Below are positions 9,092 to 19,639 of a DNA stretch of 64,000 nt, one piece after another. Position 1 is the stretch's first letter; the number at the start of each line of letters is the position of its first letter. The stretch is from Mesorhizobium sp. (lineage in GTDB: Bacteria > Pseudomonadota > Alphaproteobacteria > Rhizobiales > Rhizobiaceae). Under the pieces are notes generated by a model, which was given only the letters and a program-made list of their open reading frames with translations, was not told the origin of the DNA and did not search any database. The position numbers and the translations under genes were made by a program. The stretch is taken from assembly GCA_004017275.1 (NCBI GenBank), contig SAKE01000002.1, forward strand, positions 189,411 through 253,410, read 5' to 3'.

Positions 9092-9358
9092 TCAGCCGAA
9101 ATCGGCCGCCGTCAGCACATACATGCTCTTGTGGGTGCGGTCGTAGGCCTTCGACGCTACCTCGCGGATGGTGCTGCTCTGCATGTCGAATGTGGCGAGG
9201 TAGCCGGCTTCATCGGCCGCGGCTCCCGGCTGCATCCTGGCCATCGCGTCGGCGGCGACGGAGAAGGAGATCTGGAACATGCCGTCATGGCCGACGAAAC
9301 GGATGCGCTGCCCGGCCTCGTCATAGCTGCGGCTACGGTTGGGGAAGGTGAGACTCAT
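9092..9358 (-). CDS. DUF1488 domain protein
   Basis: 88 residues. The N-terminal pattern MSLTFPNRSRSYDEAGQRI followed by VRFVGHDG-like sequence matches DUF1488, a small family common in rhizobia with no assigned function. The start at 9358 is taken at the conserved Met; the upstream in-frame extension runs into an intergenic repeat and is not coding. Confidence 0.8.
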   Translation of the reverse strand: MSLTFPNRSRSYDEAGQRIRFVGHDGMFQISFSVAADAMARMQPGAAADEAGYLATFDMQSSTIREVASKAYDRTHKSMYVLTAADFG

Positions 9359-9380
9359 GTCTTGGCTCCCTTGTTTTGGC

Positions 9381-9424
9381 GCAATTCCGGACGGAAAACC
9401 GCTGCACACTTTTCCTGGAATTGC
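9381..9424. repeat. Palindromic intergenic element
   Basis: GCAATTCC and GGAATTGC arms flank a 28-base centre containing GGACGGAAAACCGC. This is a hairpin type dispersed between rhizobial genes. It lies just upstream of the DUF1488 start. Confidence 0.6.
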
Positions 9425-9484
9425 TTAGTGCATGTCGCTCAAAAGTAGTACCGGTTTTGAGACAACGACATGCATAGAGACAAA

Positions 9485-9534
9485 GGCCTAAAGCGCATCG
9501 CATCAATCCGTTTCGTTGCGACGCGCTTTAGGCC
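9485..9534. repeat. Hairpin repeat overlapping a stop codon
   Basis: GGCCTAAAGCGC and GCGCTTTAGGCC are perfect 12-base inverted arms 26 bases apart. The right arm contains the TAA of the following leftward small gene, so the element may double as its transcription end signal. Confidence 0.65.
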
Positions 9535-9761
9535 TTCTTGGTCACCCGCTTCTTCTTCGGTGTCGGGTTCAGGGCCTCGGCGACGCGGTCGGCCTCTTCC
9601 TTGGCCAACCTAAGCTCCCTCAGCCTTGCCGTCTTGATCTCCCTGGCCCTTGCCTCGGACATGTATTCGGCGGTTGCCTTGTTTTTCTCCGCCGTCTTCT
9701 TCTGCTTGTCGACAAAGCGGGCTTCAGCTTTTTCCATGATCGTCTGATTGCCTTCGGCCAT
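9528..9761 (-). CDS. Small basic coiled-coil-like protein
   Basis: 77 residues, highly charged and predicted almost all helical (KAEARFVDKQKKTAEKNKA and a later ARLRELRLAKEEADR stretch), ending in a Lys-rich tail (KKKRVTKKA) that suggests nucleic-acid contact. It resembles the small DUF6481-type proteins of alphaproteobacteria, but that assignment is tentative. The start at 9761 has a GGGAG ribosome binding site; the longer open frame has none. Confidence 0.65.
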   Translation of the reverse strand: MAEGNQTIMEKAEARFVDKQKKTAEKNKATAEYMSEARAREIKTARLRELRLAKEEADRVAEALNPTPKKKRVTKKA

Positions 9762-9882
9762 CGAAGAAATCTCCCTTGTGCCTGAAATCGTGAAAATGAA
9801 CTTGTCCGATAAATAGGCACTCGATCGGCAAAATTCAATCTTTTGAATTATTTGCACGAAACGACCGGCCGAAATAATACTT

Positions 9883-9908
9883 TTGAATATTTAATTTGGC
9901 CCATGAAT
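9883..9908 (+). promoter_or_regulatory. Candidate RpoH-type heat-shock promoter
   Basis: TTGAA (9883-9887) and CCCATGAAT (9900-9908), separated by 12 bases, resemble the sigma-32 -35 and -10 elements. They lie directly upstream of CIRCE and would place the transcript start at or inside it. Spacing is one base shorter than the enterobacterial optimum. Confidence 0.4.
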
Positions 9909-9913
9909 AAATT

Positions 9914-9940
9914 TTGGCACTCCTATCTATCGAGTGCCAA
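9914..9940 (+). promoter_or_regulatory. CIRCE operator (HrcA site)
   Basis: TTGGCACTC, nine-base spacer, GAGTGCCAA: a perfect 9-bp inverted repeat that matches the CIRCE consensus with G/C in place of A/T at position three of each arm. HrcA binding here represses groESL. Confidence 0.93.
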
Positions 9941-9996
9941 CAACTCTATAGAGGAGGGGCGTGGCCGCCTGTGCCGGCCTCAGAAAGAAAGTTCCC

Positions 9997-10311
9997 ATGA
10001 AATTTCGGCCTCTCCACGACCGCGTCGTCATTCGTCGCGCCGAAGGCGATATCAAATCCAAGGGCGGCATCATCATCCCCGACACGGCCAAGGAAAAGCC
10101 TGGGGAAGGCGAAGTCGTCGCCGTCGGACCTGGCGCACGCGACGAAAACGGTGCACTTATTGCGCTCGACGTCAGGGCCGGCGACTTCATCCTGTTCGGC
10201 AAATGGTCGGGCACCGAGGTCAAAATCGACGGCGAGGACCTTCTGATCATGAAGGAAGCCGACATTATGGGCATTATCGAGAAGACCATGGCCGCCAAGA
10301 AGGCTGCCTGA
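9997..10311 (+). CDS. groES: GroES co-chaperonin
   Basis: 104 residues, the standard length. The family opening [13 protein letters not shown], the mobile loop around [15 protein letters not shown] (about residues 20-35) and VVAVGPG are all present. The heptamer caps GroEL. The start at 9997 is the conserved Met; the preceding 12 in-frame residues are leader. It is followed by groEL after 33 bases and is controlled by the CIRCE site upstream. Confidence 0.97.
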   Translation: MKFRPLHDRVVIRRAEGDIKSKGGIIIPDTAKEKPGEGEVVAVGPGARDENGALIALDVRAGDFILFGKWSGTEVKIDGEDLLIMKEADIMGIIEKTMAAKKAA

Positions 10312-11973
<1,662 letters not shown>

Positions 11974-12265
11974 GATTCAGGTGATGCCGGTCTGCAAACG
12001 GCGGTTTCCTGCGGTTCCGGTGCTCGTATGAAAAGTACGTCCGCTCCGGTTCTCCGAAACCACCTGGTTTGGTCGCTTCGCGCCTCCGTGCCGCTGTCGG
12101 CCTGCCCAGTATTGTTATTATATTAGCCAAGGCGCATATTTGTCGGGCAGCGGGTCCTTGGCCGCCAAAGCGGCCAAGGGCGCCTGCAATCGTTACCGAA
12201 AAAAGCACTTCGTGCCGCTCGAATTATGGAGCAGCCACGAGACAATAACTTTTGGAGGAATACCC

Positions 12266-12580
12266 ATGAAAGTGACTATTTTGGCAAACTATGCGCCTCA
12301 TGCCGCCAAAGGATTGATGCAAGGCTCGGACAGGCAAGCTGCGGTCAAGGCGCTTTTTGAAAGCGTTGGCGGCAAGGTGACCAGCGTGATGTTCACGCGC
12401 GGCATCTATGACGTCGTCGTCAATGGCGAGGTGCCGGACCAGTCAGCAGGGATTGGCATGTCCCTTGCGGTGCGAGCGAGTGGGTCGCTGACCGAGATGG
12501 TTGTACTGGAGGAACTCGATATGAAGGCAGTGCTCGCCGCTGCGAACAAGGCTGCTGGCGCGTACAAACCCGCCGGCTGA
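12266..12580 (+). CDS. GYD domain protein
   Basis: 104 residues. The sequence matches the GYD family (dimeric alpha-beta barrel-like small proteins, function unknown): N-terminal beta strand KVTILANYAP, the KALFESVGGKVTSVMFTRGIYDVVV core, and the MVVLEELDM strand. A strong GGAGGAA ribosome binding site lies six bases before the ATG at 12266; the long upstream open frame is not coding. GYD proteins often occur near stress genes, which fits its position after groEL. A hairpin follows the stop. Confidence 0.85.
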   Translation: MKVTILANYAPHAAKGLMQGSDRQAAVKALFESVGGKVTSVMFTRGIYDVVVNGEVPDQSAGIGMSLAVRASGSLTEMVVLEELDMKAVLAAANKAAGAYKPAG

Positions 12581-12600
12581 TGGACTTGCCTTTCTTGATC

Positions 12601-12637
12601 AAGGCAGCACGGTTCGATCGACGTGCCGTGCTGCCTT
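12601..12637 (+). terminator. Hairpin after the GYD gene
   Basis: AAGGCAGCACGG and CCGTGCTGCCTT form a perfect 12-bp stem with a 13-base loop, 20 bases after the stop codon. There is no T-run, so it may be a weak or Rho-assisted terminator or an mRNA-stabilising hairpin. Confidence 0.6.
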
Positions 12638-12763
12638 ATGTGGGATGGCGCATCTTCTCCGGACTTTCGCGGTGACCAGAATTCACGCTAGTATCGTCTG
12701 GTGGTCGTTTGGAGCAGAGAGCTTGCGGAAACGAAACCGCGGTTCTCGATAGGGAGACAAGCC

Positions 12764-13261
12764 ATGTTTGCGGCCAAGACCATCGACACGTCGGACAAGG
12801 CCGCGTTCTACCGTGACCTCGCCACCCAGCTTAAGGCGCTGCTCGAGGGCGAGCGCGATTCGATCGCCAACGCCGCCAACACAGCCGCGCTGATCTTCCA
12901 GGTGGTGCCGGACCTCAACTGGGCCGGTTTCTACTTCCTGCAGTCGGACGAGGAAATGGTGCTTGGACCGTTCCAGGGCAAGCCGGCCTGCGTGCGCATC
13001 GCCGTCGGCAAGGGCGTGTGCGGAACGGCGGTCGAACTCGGCACCTCGATGCTGATCAAGGACGTGCATGATTTTCCAGGCCACATCGCCTGCGACGCCG
13101 ACTCGCGTTCTGAACTCGTGGTGCTGCTCGAGGACGATGACGGTGTCTTCGGCGTGCTCGATCTCGACAGCCCGCTGCCAGGCCGCTTCGACAAGGCCGA
13201 CCAAGCCGGCATCGAGACGCTGGCGGCAATCTATGCCGCGGCGAGTTCGTTCGAGGACTAG
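12764..13261 (+). CDS. msrC: Free methionine-(R)-sulfoxide reductase (GAF fold)
   Basis: 165-residue single GAF domain protein of the fRMsr (YebR) family, which reduces free Met-R-sulfoxide in the cytosol using thioredoxin. The three redox cysteines are Cys76 (KPACVRI), Cys86 (GVCG) and Cys110 (HIACD); the spacings of 10 and 24 are the same as in the E. coli enzyme. The ribosome binding site GGGAG precedes the ATG at 12764. Together with groESL and the GYD gene it gives this block an oxidative and protein-stress flavour. Confidence 0.9.
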   Translation: MFAAKTIDTSDKAAFYRDLATQLKALLEGERDSIANAANTAALIFQVVPDLNWAGFYFLQSDEEMVLGPFQGKPACVRIAVGKGVCGTAVELGTSMLIKDVHDFPGHIACDADSRSELVVLLEDDDGVFGVLDLDSPLPGRFDKADQAGIETLAAIYAAASSFED

Positions 13262-13292
13262 CTGCTCGGACCATCGTCGCAGAACGCTGCCT

Positions 13293-14356
13293 TCACTGCT
13301 GATACCCCTTTCGCCCAGCCTTCAGCGCGCGATTGAACGCTGCGGTCGCCATCTCGATAAGTTGCGCGTGGATTGCGCCGCGCGACCGTCCGCCGCCATC
13401 GTCGCAAACCGGGTCACCGATCTGTTCTGATGCAATGATCTCGGAAGCGCGGGGCTTGCATTCGCCGAACATGCTGTAGTGGCTCGCATCCTCGATCGTC
13501 GCATAGCTCGCCTTTGAAATCGCTTTTGCGATCTCGGATGCGTCGGCGGTTGCGGGGATTTTTCCTGGCCGGCCAAGATTGACGATATCGACCGGAATTC
13601 TGATGCTGGCGAGGCTTTTGACGTCAAAGACATCGGATGGGGCGGGATCGATCGCCATGGTGAAATGAATGCGTTCATCCCGGTTGTCCCGGCCGGCGGC
13701 CCGCAATCCATGGCGTGCAGATCGACACCGCTTTGCCTGACCCAATCGCAAAGCGAGGCATTGAGCAGGTCCGTATCGCAATAGGCCGCCAGCAGCTTCG
13801 GGTCGACGCGGGCACCGGCTATGGCGAGCGCTGTGTTGCCGCCCATGGAAGGACCGAGGACGCCGACTTTGCCTTGTTCGAGGTGCTCTGCGAAGAAGGC
13901 GTCCTTCGCCATCGCGGTCAGGGCTGCCGTTAGATCGGCCGGCCGCAACTAGAGTTTCATCGTCTCGGCGGCGGATTTGTTTTTCCCCGTATTTCCCGGA
14001 TGTGTGGGAGCGGCGACGACGAAGCCCTGCCTGGCCAGAGGAGTTGCAATCCAGCTGAGGGCTTGCGGCGTTCCCGCAAGGCCAGCACCATGGGAGAGCA
14101 GGATAAGCGGAAATGTTCCGCCTGATATTGGCGCATCGTGCATGGCGGCCGTTCCAACGAAAAGCGCGGTGTCGCCCGACATAATCATCTCACCGCCCGG
14201 TTTCGCCGGATACCAGACCGTCACATCGAGATCGGTGCCGCGCTCCCTTGTCGGGGCCTGGAATTGACGAAAGCCGACATTGTCGCCGGCCTCGGCCGGG
14301 TGTTGCATCAGCATTGTCGAGCCGATGATGGCGCAAAGCATGGTCCAGAATTTCAT
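13293..14356 (-). pseudogene. Broken secreted alpha/beta hydrolase (dienelactone hydrolase-like)
   Basis: The reading starts at 14356 with a clear signal peptide (MKFWTMLCAIIGSTMLM, cleavage near PAEA). It runs through the oxyanion region LILLSHGAG to an in-frame TAG at 13949-13951, probably a former Trp codon. It then resumes in the same frame with the nucleophile elbow GPSMGG and changes frame near 13692-13702, in a GC-rich run, to finish with the His block (IEDASHYSMFGE). Rejoined, it would be a full-length (about 350 aa) lipase/acetylhydrolase-like enzyme. Two independent lesions argue for true decay. The neighbouring regulator is also frameshifted. Confidence 0.75.
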
Positions 14357-14550
14357 TGAGATCTCCGTTGTCGAACGCGTGCGCCATGGCTGGAGAGCTT
14401 GGAGTCTTGAGCTCTCGGGCCAGTTGGCGTTCCGGTTTCTGTGTCGATGCCGCGATTTCAGCGGATCGGAGCGAAGCCCGCGACCTCGATCGCGATCGAG
14501 GTCGTGCTTTATCGCGATTGAGTACTGCTCAACGGAACAGCAGCTGAGGT

Positions 14551-15599
14551 TCAGCGGCCCACAGCGTTCGCTAACGAGAGCGATTGCGCGTTCCGCTGCC
14601 GCCAGGCGAGCGGCGTCATGTCCGTCACGCGGCGGAACTCGCGGTTGAAGTTCGGCTTGGTCTGGAAGCCGACCGCAAGCATGATCTCCGTCACCGACTG
14701 ATCGGTCTCGGTCAGCAGCCGGCAGGCCTCGCTGACGCGGTATCCGTTGACATATTGCGAGACGTTCCTGGCCGTGGCCCGGTTGATCGCCGCCGAAATC
14801 TGCCGTGCCGGAATTCCGGCGCGGCGGGCAAGGCGGTTGAGGTTGAGATTGGCGTCCCGGTAGAGTTTTTTCTCCTGCATCAACTCGTTGACCCTGGCGA
14901 TCATATCGGCGTCTTCGCCGGCGTCGGGTGGGGACTGAGCGTCGGTGGGGTCGGCGGCATTGAGCGGGACATGGCTTTGGCTGGCCGCTGCCGCCGCCAC
15001 GCCGATAATGACGAGCATGAAAAGATTGCCGATGCCGATTAAGGTCGCCGCGCGAGCGCCATCCCCCGACGCCAGATCGAAGGACACCAGCATGTCGACT
15101 ACTCCCGACAGGCACAAAGTAACCGCCGCCAAAAGGATGGCCCTGTAGACAGGGACCGCGCCGTCGAAAGGCGCGAGGCGAAGCCCATCCGCGCCGGAAC
15201 GAAGCAGCCAGAGAATGGCGGCGGCGTAGATAAAGTCAATTGATGTCAGCGCTATGTCGATCGCCTCGCGCCAAAAGATCATCAGCACGATGATGATAAC
15301 GGCAGGCGTTGCGTGGAGCCCCAGCAGCGCCGGCCATTGGCGGTCGCTGTTGCGGACGAGCTTCGAGACGCCGGCATAGAGCAGTGACGGCATGATCGCG
15401 GCGGACACGGGGCGATGTAACCGACTTCACTGATGCCATAGCCCCAGCGCAGTCCCGTGAGTACCGATTGCAGCGCTGCGACGAGGATCAGGCCGAGAAA
15501 CGGCAGGTTCGGTGCTGCTTCATCCTGACGCGTGGCGACGACCCAAAGCAGGACGAACAACGACAGGGCGACGACGAAGGGCAGGGGGACAAACGGCAT
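14551..15599 (-). pseudogene. Membrane-domain AraC-family regulator, frameshifted
   Basis: The C-terminal AraC/XylS DNA-binding domain is intact: LNLNRLARRAGIPARQISAAIN and the SVTEIMLAVGFQTKPNFNREF block with its two helix-turn-helix motifs. Upstream are six or seven hydrophobic segments. The N-terminal part (from ATG 15599, MPFVPLPFVVALSL) lies in another frame and joins near 15408-15416, where one base seems to be missing (GCCCCGTGTCC for an expected CCGGTG). A shorter 285-residue product could begin at the GTG at 15408. It may once have controlled the adjacent damaged hydrolase gene. A sequencing error cannot be excluded. Confidence 0.7.
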
Positions 15600-15684
15600 G
15601 GATTGGGCGCGGACGCGTGTTGATGCGCGGACCCTAGCCGATGTGATTTTGATTCCCAAACACGCGATTGTGCTGCGCTTGGGC

Positions 15685-16740
15685 TCAGGCGAACTTCACC
15701 AGCATCAGGCTGAACCCACCGATAAACAGGAAGGCCGAGAAAGCGAGCGCTAGCGGGCGCAGGCCACGCGAGCGCAGCTGCGAAATGTCGGCCTGCAGGC
15801 CCATGGCGGCTAGCCCCATGGTCAGCATGATTGTGGTGGCGAGCGCCATTGCCGATTTCACCTCGGCCGGCACTGAGACGAGGCTGTTGAGTGCGACGAC
15901 GGCAACGAAGGCGGCGACGAACCATGGCATGGGCGGCCGCGCTGCCGAGTGATCGCTGCTCTTGCGGCGCGCCATCAGGCCGAGCGCGATGACCATTGGC
16001 GCCAGCATGGCGACGCGGGTCAGCTTGGCGACGGTGGCGATCTCGCCGGACTGGGTGCCGTTCTGGAAGCCGGCGCCGATGACTTGCGCCACCTCATGGA
16101 TCGAGGCGCCGGCCCACAGGCCGAAAGCGTGCTGGTCGAGGCCAAGCAAGGGCGCCATCAGGGGGAAGCCGAGCATGGCGACGGTGCCGAACAGGGTGAT
16201 CGAGGCGACGGCGTAGGTGACGTCCTCGTCGCGCGCATCGGTGACGATGTTGGTGGCGACGATTGCCGAGGCGCCGCAGATCGAGGTGCCGGCGGCGATC
16301 AGCTGCGCCAGCTTGGCGTCGACGCCGATCAACCGGCCGAGCGTGATGGTGAAAACGAAAGTGGCGCCGAGGGTCAACGCGACAATGCCGACGCCGCCAG
16401 CGCCGATGGAGACCACCTGGCCGAGCGTCAGCTGGAAGCCGAGCAGCACGATGGCGAAGCGCAGCAGGCGCTTTTGCGAGAATGCGATGCCGGCCTTGGC
16501 GTGTAGCGGCGTGCCGAGCACGTTGGAGTAGATCATGCCTGCGACGACGGCGAGGATCATTGGGCTGAATAGCGCGAAGCCGGAAACATTGCGGGCCGAG
16601 AAGGCGACGGCAGTGATCATCGTGGCCAGGACGATGCCGGGGACGACGCCATTCCATTTGAGGGACTTTCGCCCTTGTGTCAGATCGGCAGGAAACGCGC
16701 TTTTCGGAATATCGTTCGCGAAGGGGGAAACAGAAGACAA
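15685..16740 (-). CDS. YeiH/UPF0324 family membrane exporter
   Basis: About 351 residues with roughly ten hydrophobic segments, of the UPF0324 (YeiH, putative sulfate exporter) family. Characteristic blocks are [29 protein letters not shown] (the family signature with conserved Cys) and [18 protein letters not shown]. There is no early ATG; the TTG at 16740 has a GGAG ribosome binding site seven bases upstream and is preferred over the open frame to 16797. Substrate is not established for most members. It is transcribed alone; the region upstream is a repeat element. Confidence 0.85.
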   Translation of the reverse strand: MSSVSPFANDIPKSAFPADLTQGRKSLKWNGVVPGIVLATMITAVAFSARNVSGFALFSPMILAVVAGMIYSNVLGTPLHAKAGIAFSQKRLLRFAIVLLGFQLTLGQVVSIGAGGVGIVALTLGATFVFTITLGRLIGVDAKLAQLIAAGTSICGASAIVATNIVTDARDEDVTYAVASITLFGTVAMLGFPLMAPLLGLDQHAFGLWAGASIHEVAQVIGAGFQNGTQSGEIATVAKLTRVAMLAPMVIALGLMARRKSSDHSAARPPMPWFVAAFVAVVALNSLVSVPAEVKSAMALATTIMLTMGLAAMGLQADISQLRSRGLRPLALAFSAFLFIGGFSLMLVKFA

Positions 16741-16860
16741 TGCAATGCTCCAGGCGGGTACGCGGGAGGAATGCCATTCCTGAAATAATCTTTCCAACGA
16801 ATTGTTATTATTGGAATGATCGGTTTTAACGATTAATTGCGACTGCCGAAGTCGGCGCTG

Positions 16861-17030
16861 CCCCTCATCCGCCTACCGGCACCTTCTCCCGTATAGTGAC
16901 GGGGAGAAGGTGGCTGGCGATCCTCGGCACCTTCTTGCGACCCTGGTGATTGGCGAAACTGCCGATGAGAGCGTCCCTCTCCCCGTCACTATGCGGGGAG
17001 AGGATGCCGGCAGGCAGGTGAGGGGCGGCG
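16861..17030. repeat. Composite palindromic intergenic element
   Basis: CCCCTCATCCGCCTACCGGC on the left and GCCGGCAGGCAGGTGAGGGG on the right form long imperfect inverted ends. Inner arms CCGTATAGTGACGGGGAG and CTCCCCGTCACTATGCGGGG also mirror each other. The element separates the YeiH gene from the ester-cyclase-like gene. Confidence 0.75.
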
Positions 17031-17043
17031 CACCCGCCCATAG

Positions 17044-17421
17044 CTATAGCTGCGCCTCGATGGCCGCCTTGTCGATCACCGACCAGACGTTCCTGATCCT
17101 GTCGTTGAGGAATTCATAGAAGACGTTCTCGCTGAAGGAGACCTTCCGGCCGTTGATGGGCAGGCCGAAGAAGGTTCCCTTCGGCGTGCAGTTGAACTGA
17201 AGCCGGCTGGCAATGAAGGGCGGTTCGGCGATCAGCAGCTGGATATCGAAATAGAGATCCGGGATTTCCCGAAAATCGCGCTCAAGCATTTCCTGGTAAT
17301 CCGACAGCCCGACGCGGTCGCCATTGTAGTGGACCTCGTCGTGAACGAAGCGATGCAGCTTCTGCCAGTCCTGACTGTTGAGGCAGGCGATGTAGCCTCG
17401 ATAGAGTTCGGTCACGGTCAC
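17044..17421 (-). CDS. SnoaL-like ester cyclase family protein
   Basis: 125-residue single NTF2/SnoaL-fold protein. The pattern LYRGYIACLNSQDWQKLHRFVHDEVHYNG and the later PKGTFFGLPINGRKVSFSENVFYEF block are typical of the ester cyclase (SnoaL polyketide cyclase-like) family. In most bacteria these small cytosolic proteins have unknown substrates. It is followed after 90 bases (upstream on this strand) by the nitrilase-like gene and could share a transcript with it. Confidence 0.82.
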   Translation of the reverse strand: MTVTELYRGYIACLNSQDWQKLHRFVHDEVHYNGDRVGLSDYQEMLERDFREIPDLYFDIQLLIAEPPFIASRLQFNCTPKGTFFGLPINGRKVSFSENVFYEFLNDRIRNVWSVIDKAAIEAQL

Positions 17422-17511
17422 GGCGATGGCTCCAGTGCTTGGTCTCTGTCGAGCAAAAAGATAGAACGACTGCGGAGCCAGTCCAGATGCGACATCGCCG
17501 CCAGCCGATCC

Positions 17512-18510
17512 CTAGAACATGCCGCGGTCGTTGCTGCGCTGGTCGTCTTCCACCAGATGCGGCTGGTAGATTCCCGTCCGCGCCGTTCGCCGCCAGGGCC
17601 GGGCCGGGTCCGCAGGATTGGTGTGGATATCGGCGACGGCAATCGAGGGTGTTCCATCGGCCGGGCATTGCGCCGCCCACCGGCCGCCGGGGGCAACGAT
17701 TCCCGAAGGGGCAGTCAGGCTGTGTTGGGCGGGGAGGGAGAAACTCGCCCAGTAATTGTTGCTTGCCGCGTGTCCCTGCATCTCGACGGCGAATGTCGGG
17801 CCATCGGCGGCAGTGATTGTCGAGAACAAGACACAGTCGACATCGAGCCTCTCATAGTCGATGAAAATCTCGGGAAAGTGCGCTTCCATGCCGAGCGTGC
17901 AGCCGAAGCGGAGCCCGTCGACCTCGAACGTCACCGGGGTCGAACCCGGCGTGTACATGAAGGAGATCTTAGTGTTCGACAGCATGCGCTCGTCATAGCG
18001 CGTCACCAGTTCGCCGCGATCGGAGACGACATACAGGCTGTTGTGCGGCCGGCGCGGCTGGCTGAGCTGATGCACCGAACCGAAGACCGTCCACAGTTCA
18101 AGCTCGCGCGCAAGTGCTGTCGTCGCCGCCAGTTCCTCGCGCAGCACCGTCCATTCGAACCGGCTCCAATCGGCAGGCCCGATATGTTCGCGGCCGCTGA
18201 CCGACATGATGCGTTTGTTTGGGGAGCAGGTAGCGCCTTCGGGAAAGTGCAGCAGTCTCGCGCCCGCCTGCCGGGCCTCCCGCATCAGGCGCCTCATCTC
18301 CAGCCCGCTGTCGCGCAGTTTGCCGATGTCGCGGGGGTCGTCATGGACGGTGCTTTGCGCCACGGCCAGTCGCACCGATCTCACTTGGGGCGCAGGATCA
18401 TCCGGCGCGCCGCGGTGAAAATGCCTGAGAGCAGCCGTATAGGACTCGCCTGTCCTGGCAGCGCGGGCCCGCACTCGACGTTTGAAATTTGTATTTTGCG
18501 TCATTGTCAT
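17512..18510 (-). CDS. Nitrilase-superfamily protein with degenerate active site
   Basis: 332-residue carbon-nitrogen hydrolase fold. The catalytic Glu is present in LLHFPEGA. At the usual Lys position (Y-x-K of family members) it reads YDERML. At the nucleophile motif, where C-x-[DE]-x-x-F-P-E is expected, it reads GMEAHFPE, with a Cys three residues earlier (FGCTLG). So two of the three catalytic residues seem replaced. It may be a non-catalytic paralog, use the shifted Cys, or belong to a divergent subfamily. The N-terminus (KRRVRARAARTGESYTAALRHF) is a basic extension of about 45 residues not found in ordinary nitrilases. Confidence 0.8.
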   Translation of the reverse strand: MTMTQNTNFKRRVRARAARTGESYTAALRHFHRGAPDDPAPQVRSVRLAVAQSTVHDDPRDIGKLRDSGLEMRRLMREARQAGARLLHFPEGATCSPNKRIMSVSGREHIGPADWSRFEWTVLREELAATTALARELELWTVFGSVHQLSQPRRPHNSLYVVSDRGELVTRYDERMLSNTKISFMYTPGSTPVTFEVDGLRFGCTLGMEAHFPEIFIDYERLDVDCVLFSTITAADGPTFAVEMQGHAASNNYWASFSLPAQHSLTAPSGIVAPGGRWAAQCPADGTPSIAVADIHTNPADPARPWRRTARTGIYQPHLVEDDQRSNDRGMF

Positions 18511-18733
18511 GGCCTTTCACGTCCCGGATGGAGTTCCCCAGCAACCACACCCGAAACGATCGGACCAAGATAGCGGCCTGAGACTGGAAAGCCCCTTTGC
18601 CTCCGTTAAAAGACCGGGCTGGGGACGGTCCCTGGAGGTTCGGCGCAGGCCACGCCACGGAGAATGATGCCGATCCGATGCTGCTTCGTCAACCGGGCAG
18701 GCAACCGATCCTGACCGGTCGAAAGGCTCACAT

Positions 18734-18860
18734 CTAATGCCGGTAGCGCAGCGCGTCGACCAGCAGCGAGAACGCTGATGTCGCCTGCCGGGGCCGATGC
18801 GCACCGCGATCATGTCGCGCGCCACCTGTTCGCCCAGCCGCCGCATGGCTTCCGGCCGAC
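18734..18860 (-). pseudogene. Remnant of a LysR-family regulator
   Basis: Leftward translation gives RLGEQVARDMIAVRIGP, the middle signature of the LysR effector domain, followed after a frame change and a deletion directly by SAFSLLVDALRYRH and a stop, the typical LysR C-terminus. The DNA-binding half and about 100 residues of the effector domain are missing. The rest of 18511-18910 shows nothing else. Confidence 0.55.
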
Positions 18861-18910
18861 GGCGCAGGAATATTGAAGGCGCGCGGGATCGTGCCCGGAT
18901 CGGCGGTGCT

Positions 18911-19501
18911 TCAGCTTGAAATCTGTCCGTCCGCGAGCTCACGTCTCGCGGCCGTGAAAACCTCTCGTGCGGCATCCGCGTTCATGACGGCGATTGCGAG
19001 GCCAATGATGATATCGGGCCAGGCCGAGTTCCACACGAATGCCGTGACAAGGCCGGCGGCAATGATTGCGACATTCGCCAGAACATCGTTGCGCGCCGAC
19101 AGGAAGGCTGCACGGGTAAGGCTGCCGCTATGATGGCGATAGCGGGCCAGTATCAGCGCACACGACAGGTTGACCAGGATCGCGCCAGCCGCTGTGAGCG
19201 TTAGCGGAACGGGAGCAGGCGGGACTGGAATGTTGAATTTCTCCCAGGCCGTCCAAAGGGTCGCCAATGCCGGGATCAGCAGTACCCCCGCCAGCGCCAT
19301 TCCGAGCCGCGCTCGGTTGCGGACGGTCCAGCCCAGCGCGACCATGATCAGGAGATTGACCGATGCATCCTCAAGAAAATCGATGCTGTCCGCGAACAGC
19401 GATACAGATCCGATCCAAACGGCTACGGCAAACTCGATCCCGAAATAGGCCAGGTTCAGGATGGCCACCATCCGCACCGCTTTGTTCAGTGTCCCGGTCA
19501 T
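18911..19501 (-). CDS. Short CDF-type cation transporter
   Basis: 196 residues with five or six membrane spans of the cation diffusion facilitator superfamily. Metal-site segments are ADSIDFLEDASVN (second metal helix) and SARNDVLANVAI (fifth helix, here Asn-Asp instead of the His-Asp of zinc exporters). The cytoplasmic C-terminal regulatory domain of classical CDFs is absent, so the protein is about 100 residues shorter than usual. It probably exports a divalent metal or is a divergent member. The ATG is at 19501. Confidence 0.82.
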   Translation of the reverse strand: MTGTLNKAVRMVAILNLAYFGIEFAVAVWIGSVSLFADSIDFLEDASVNLLIMVALGWTVRNRARLGMALAGVLLIPALATLWTAWEKFNIPVPPAPVPLTLTAAGAILVNLSCALILARYRHHSGSLTRAAFLSARNDVLANVAIIAAGLVTAFVWNSAWPDIIIGLAIAVMNADAAREVFTAARRELADGQISS

Positions 19502-19544
19502 ATTTTGTCCATCGATCGATTGCCGTTAGCGCAAAGCATATGCT

Positions 19545-19569
19545 CGCCGGACCTAAAGGCCAGAAGCGC
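19545..19569 (+). repeat. 25-bp direct repeat, left copy
   Basis: Identical to 20077-20101. Read in frame it encodes AGPKGQKR after an ATG, like the beginning of a small rhizobial protein family. The two copies bracket the SnoaL-like gene. Confidence 0.8.
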
Positions 19570-19639
19570 AACATGCATTTCCCATATCGGTCTGAACTCC
19601 TATATGCTTAGCGGAAAGTATGCGCAGGAGACTAGGGTC

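Noticed and set aside
13949-13951. In-frame TAG in the hydrolase read as a recoded codon
   Set aside because: There is no sign of suppressor or recoding signals, and a second lesion (frameshift) occurs in the same gene, so decay or sequence error is simpler.
16861-17030. Repeat block considered as a CRISPR array
   Set aside because: Only one inverted pair with no regular spacing or series of direct repeats; the same holds for the other repeat blocks.
17329-18573. 414-codon rightward open frame opposite the nitrilase-like gene
   Set aside because: No ribosome binding site or recognisable domain; the opposite strand carries a conserved fold.
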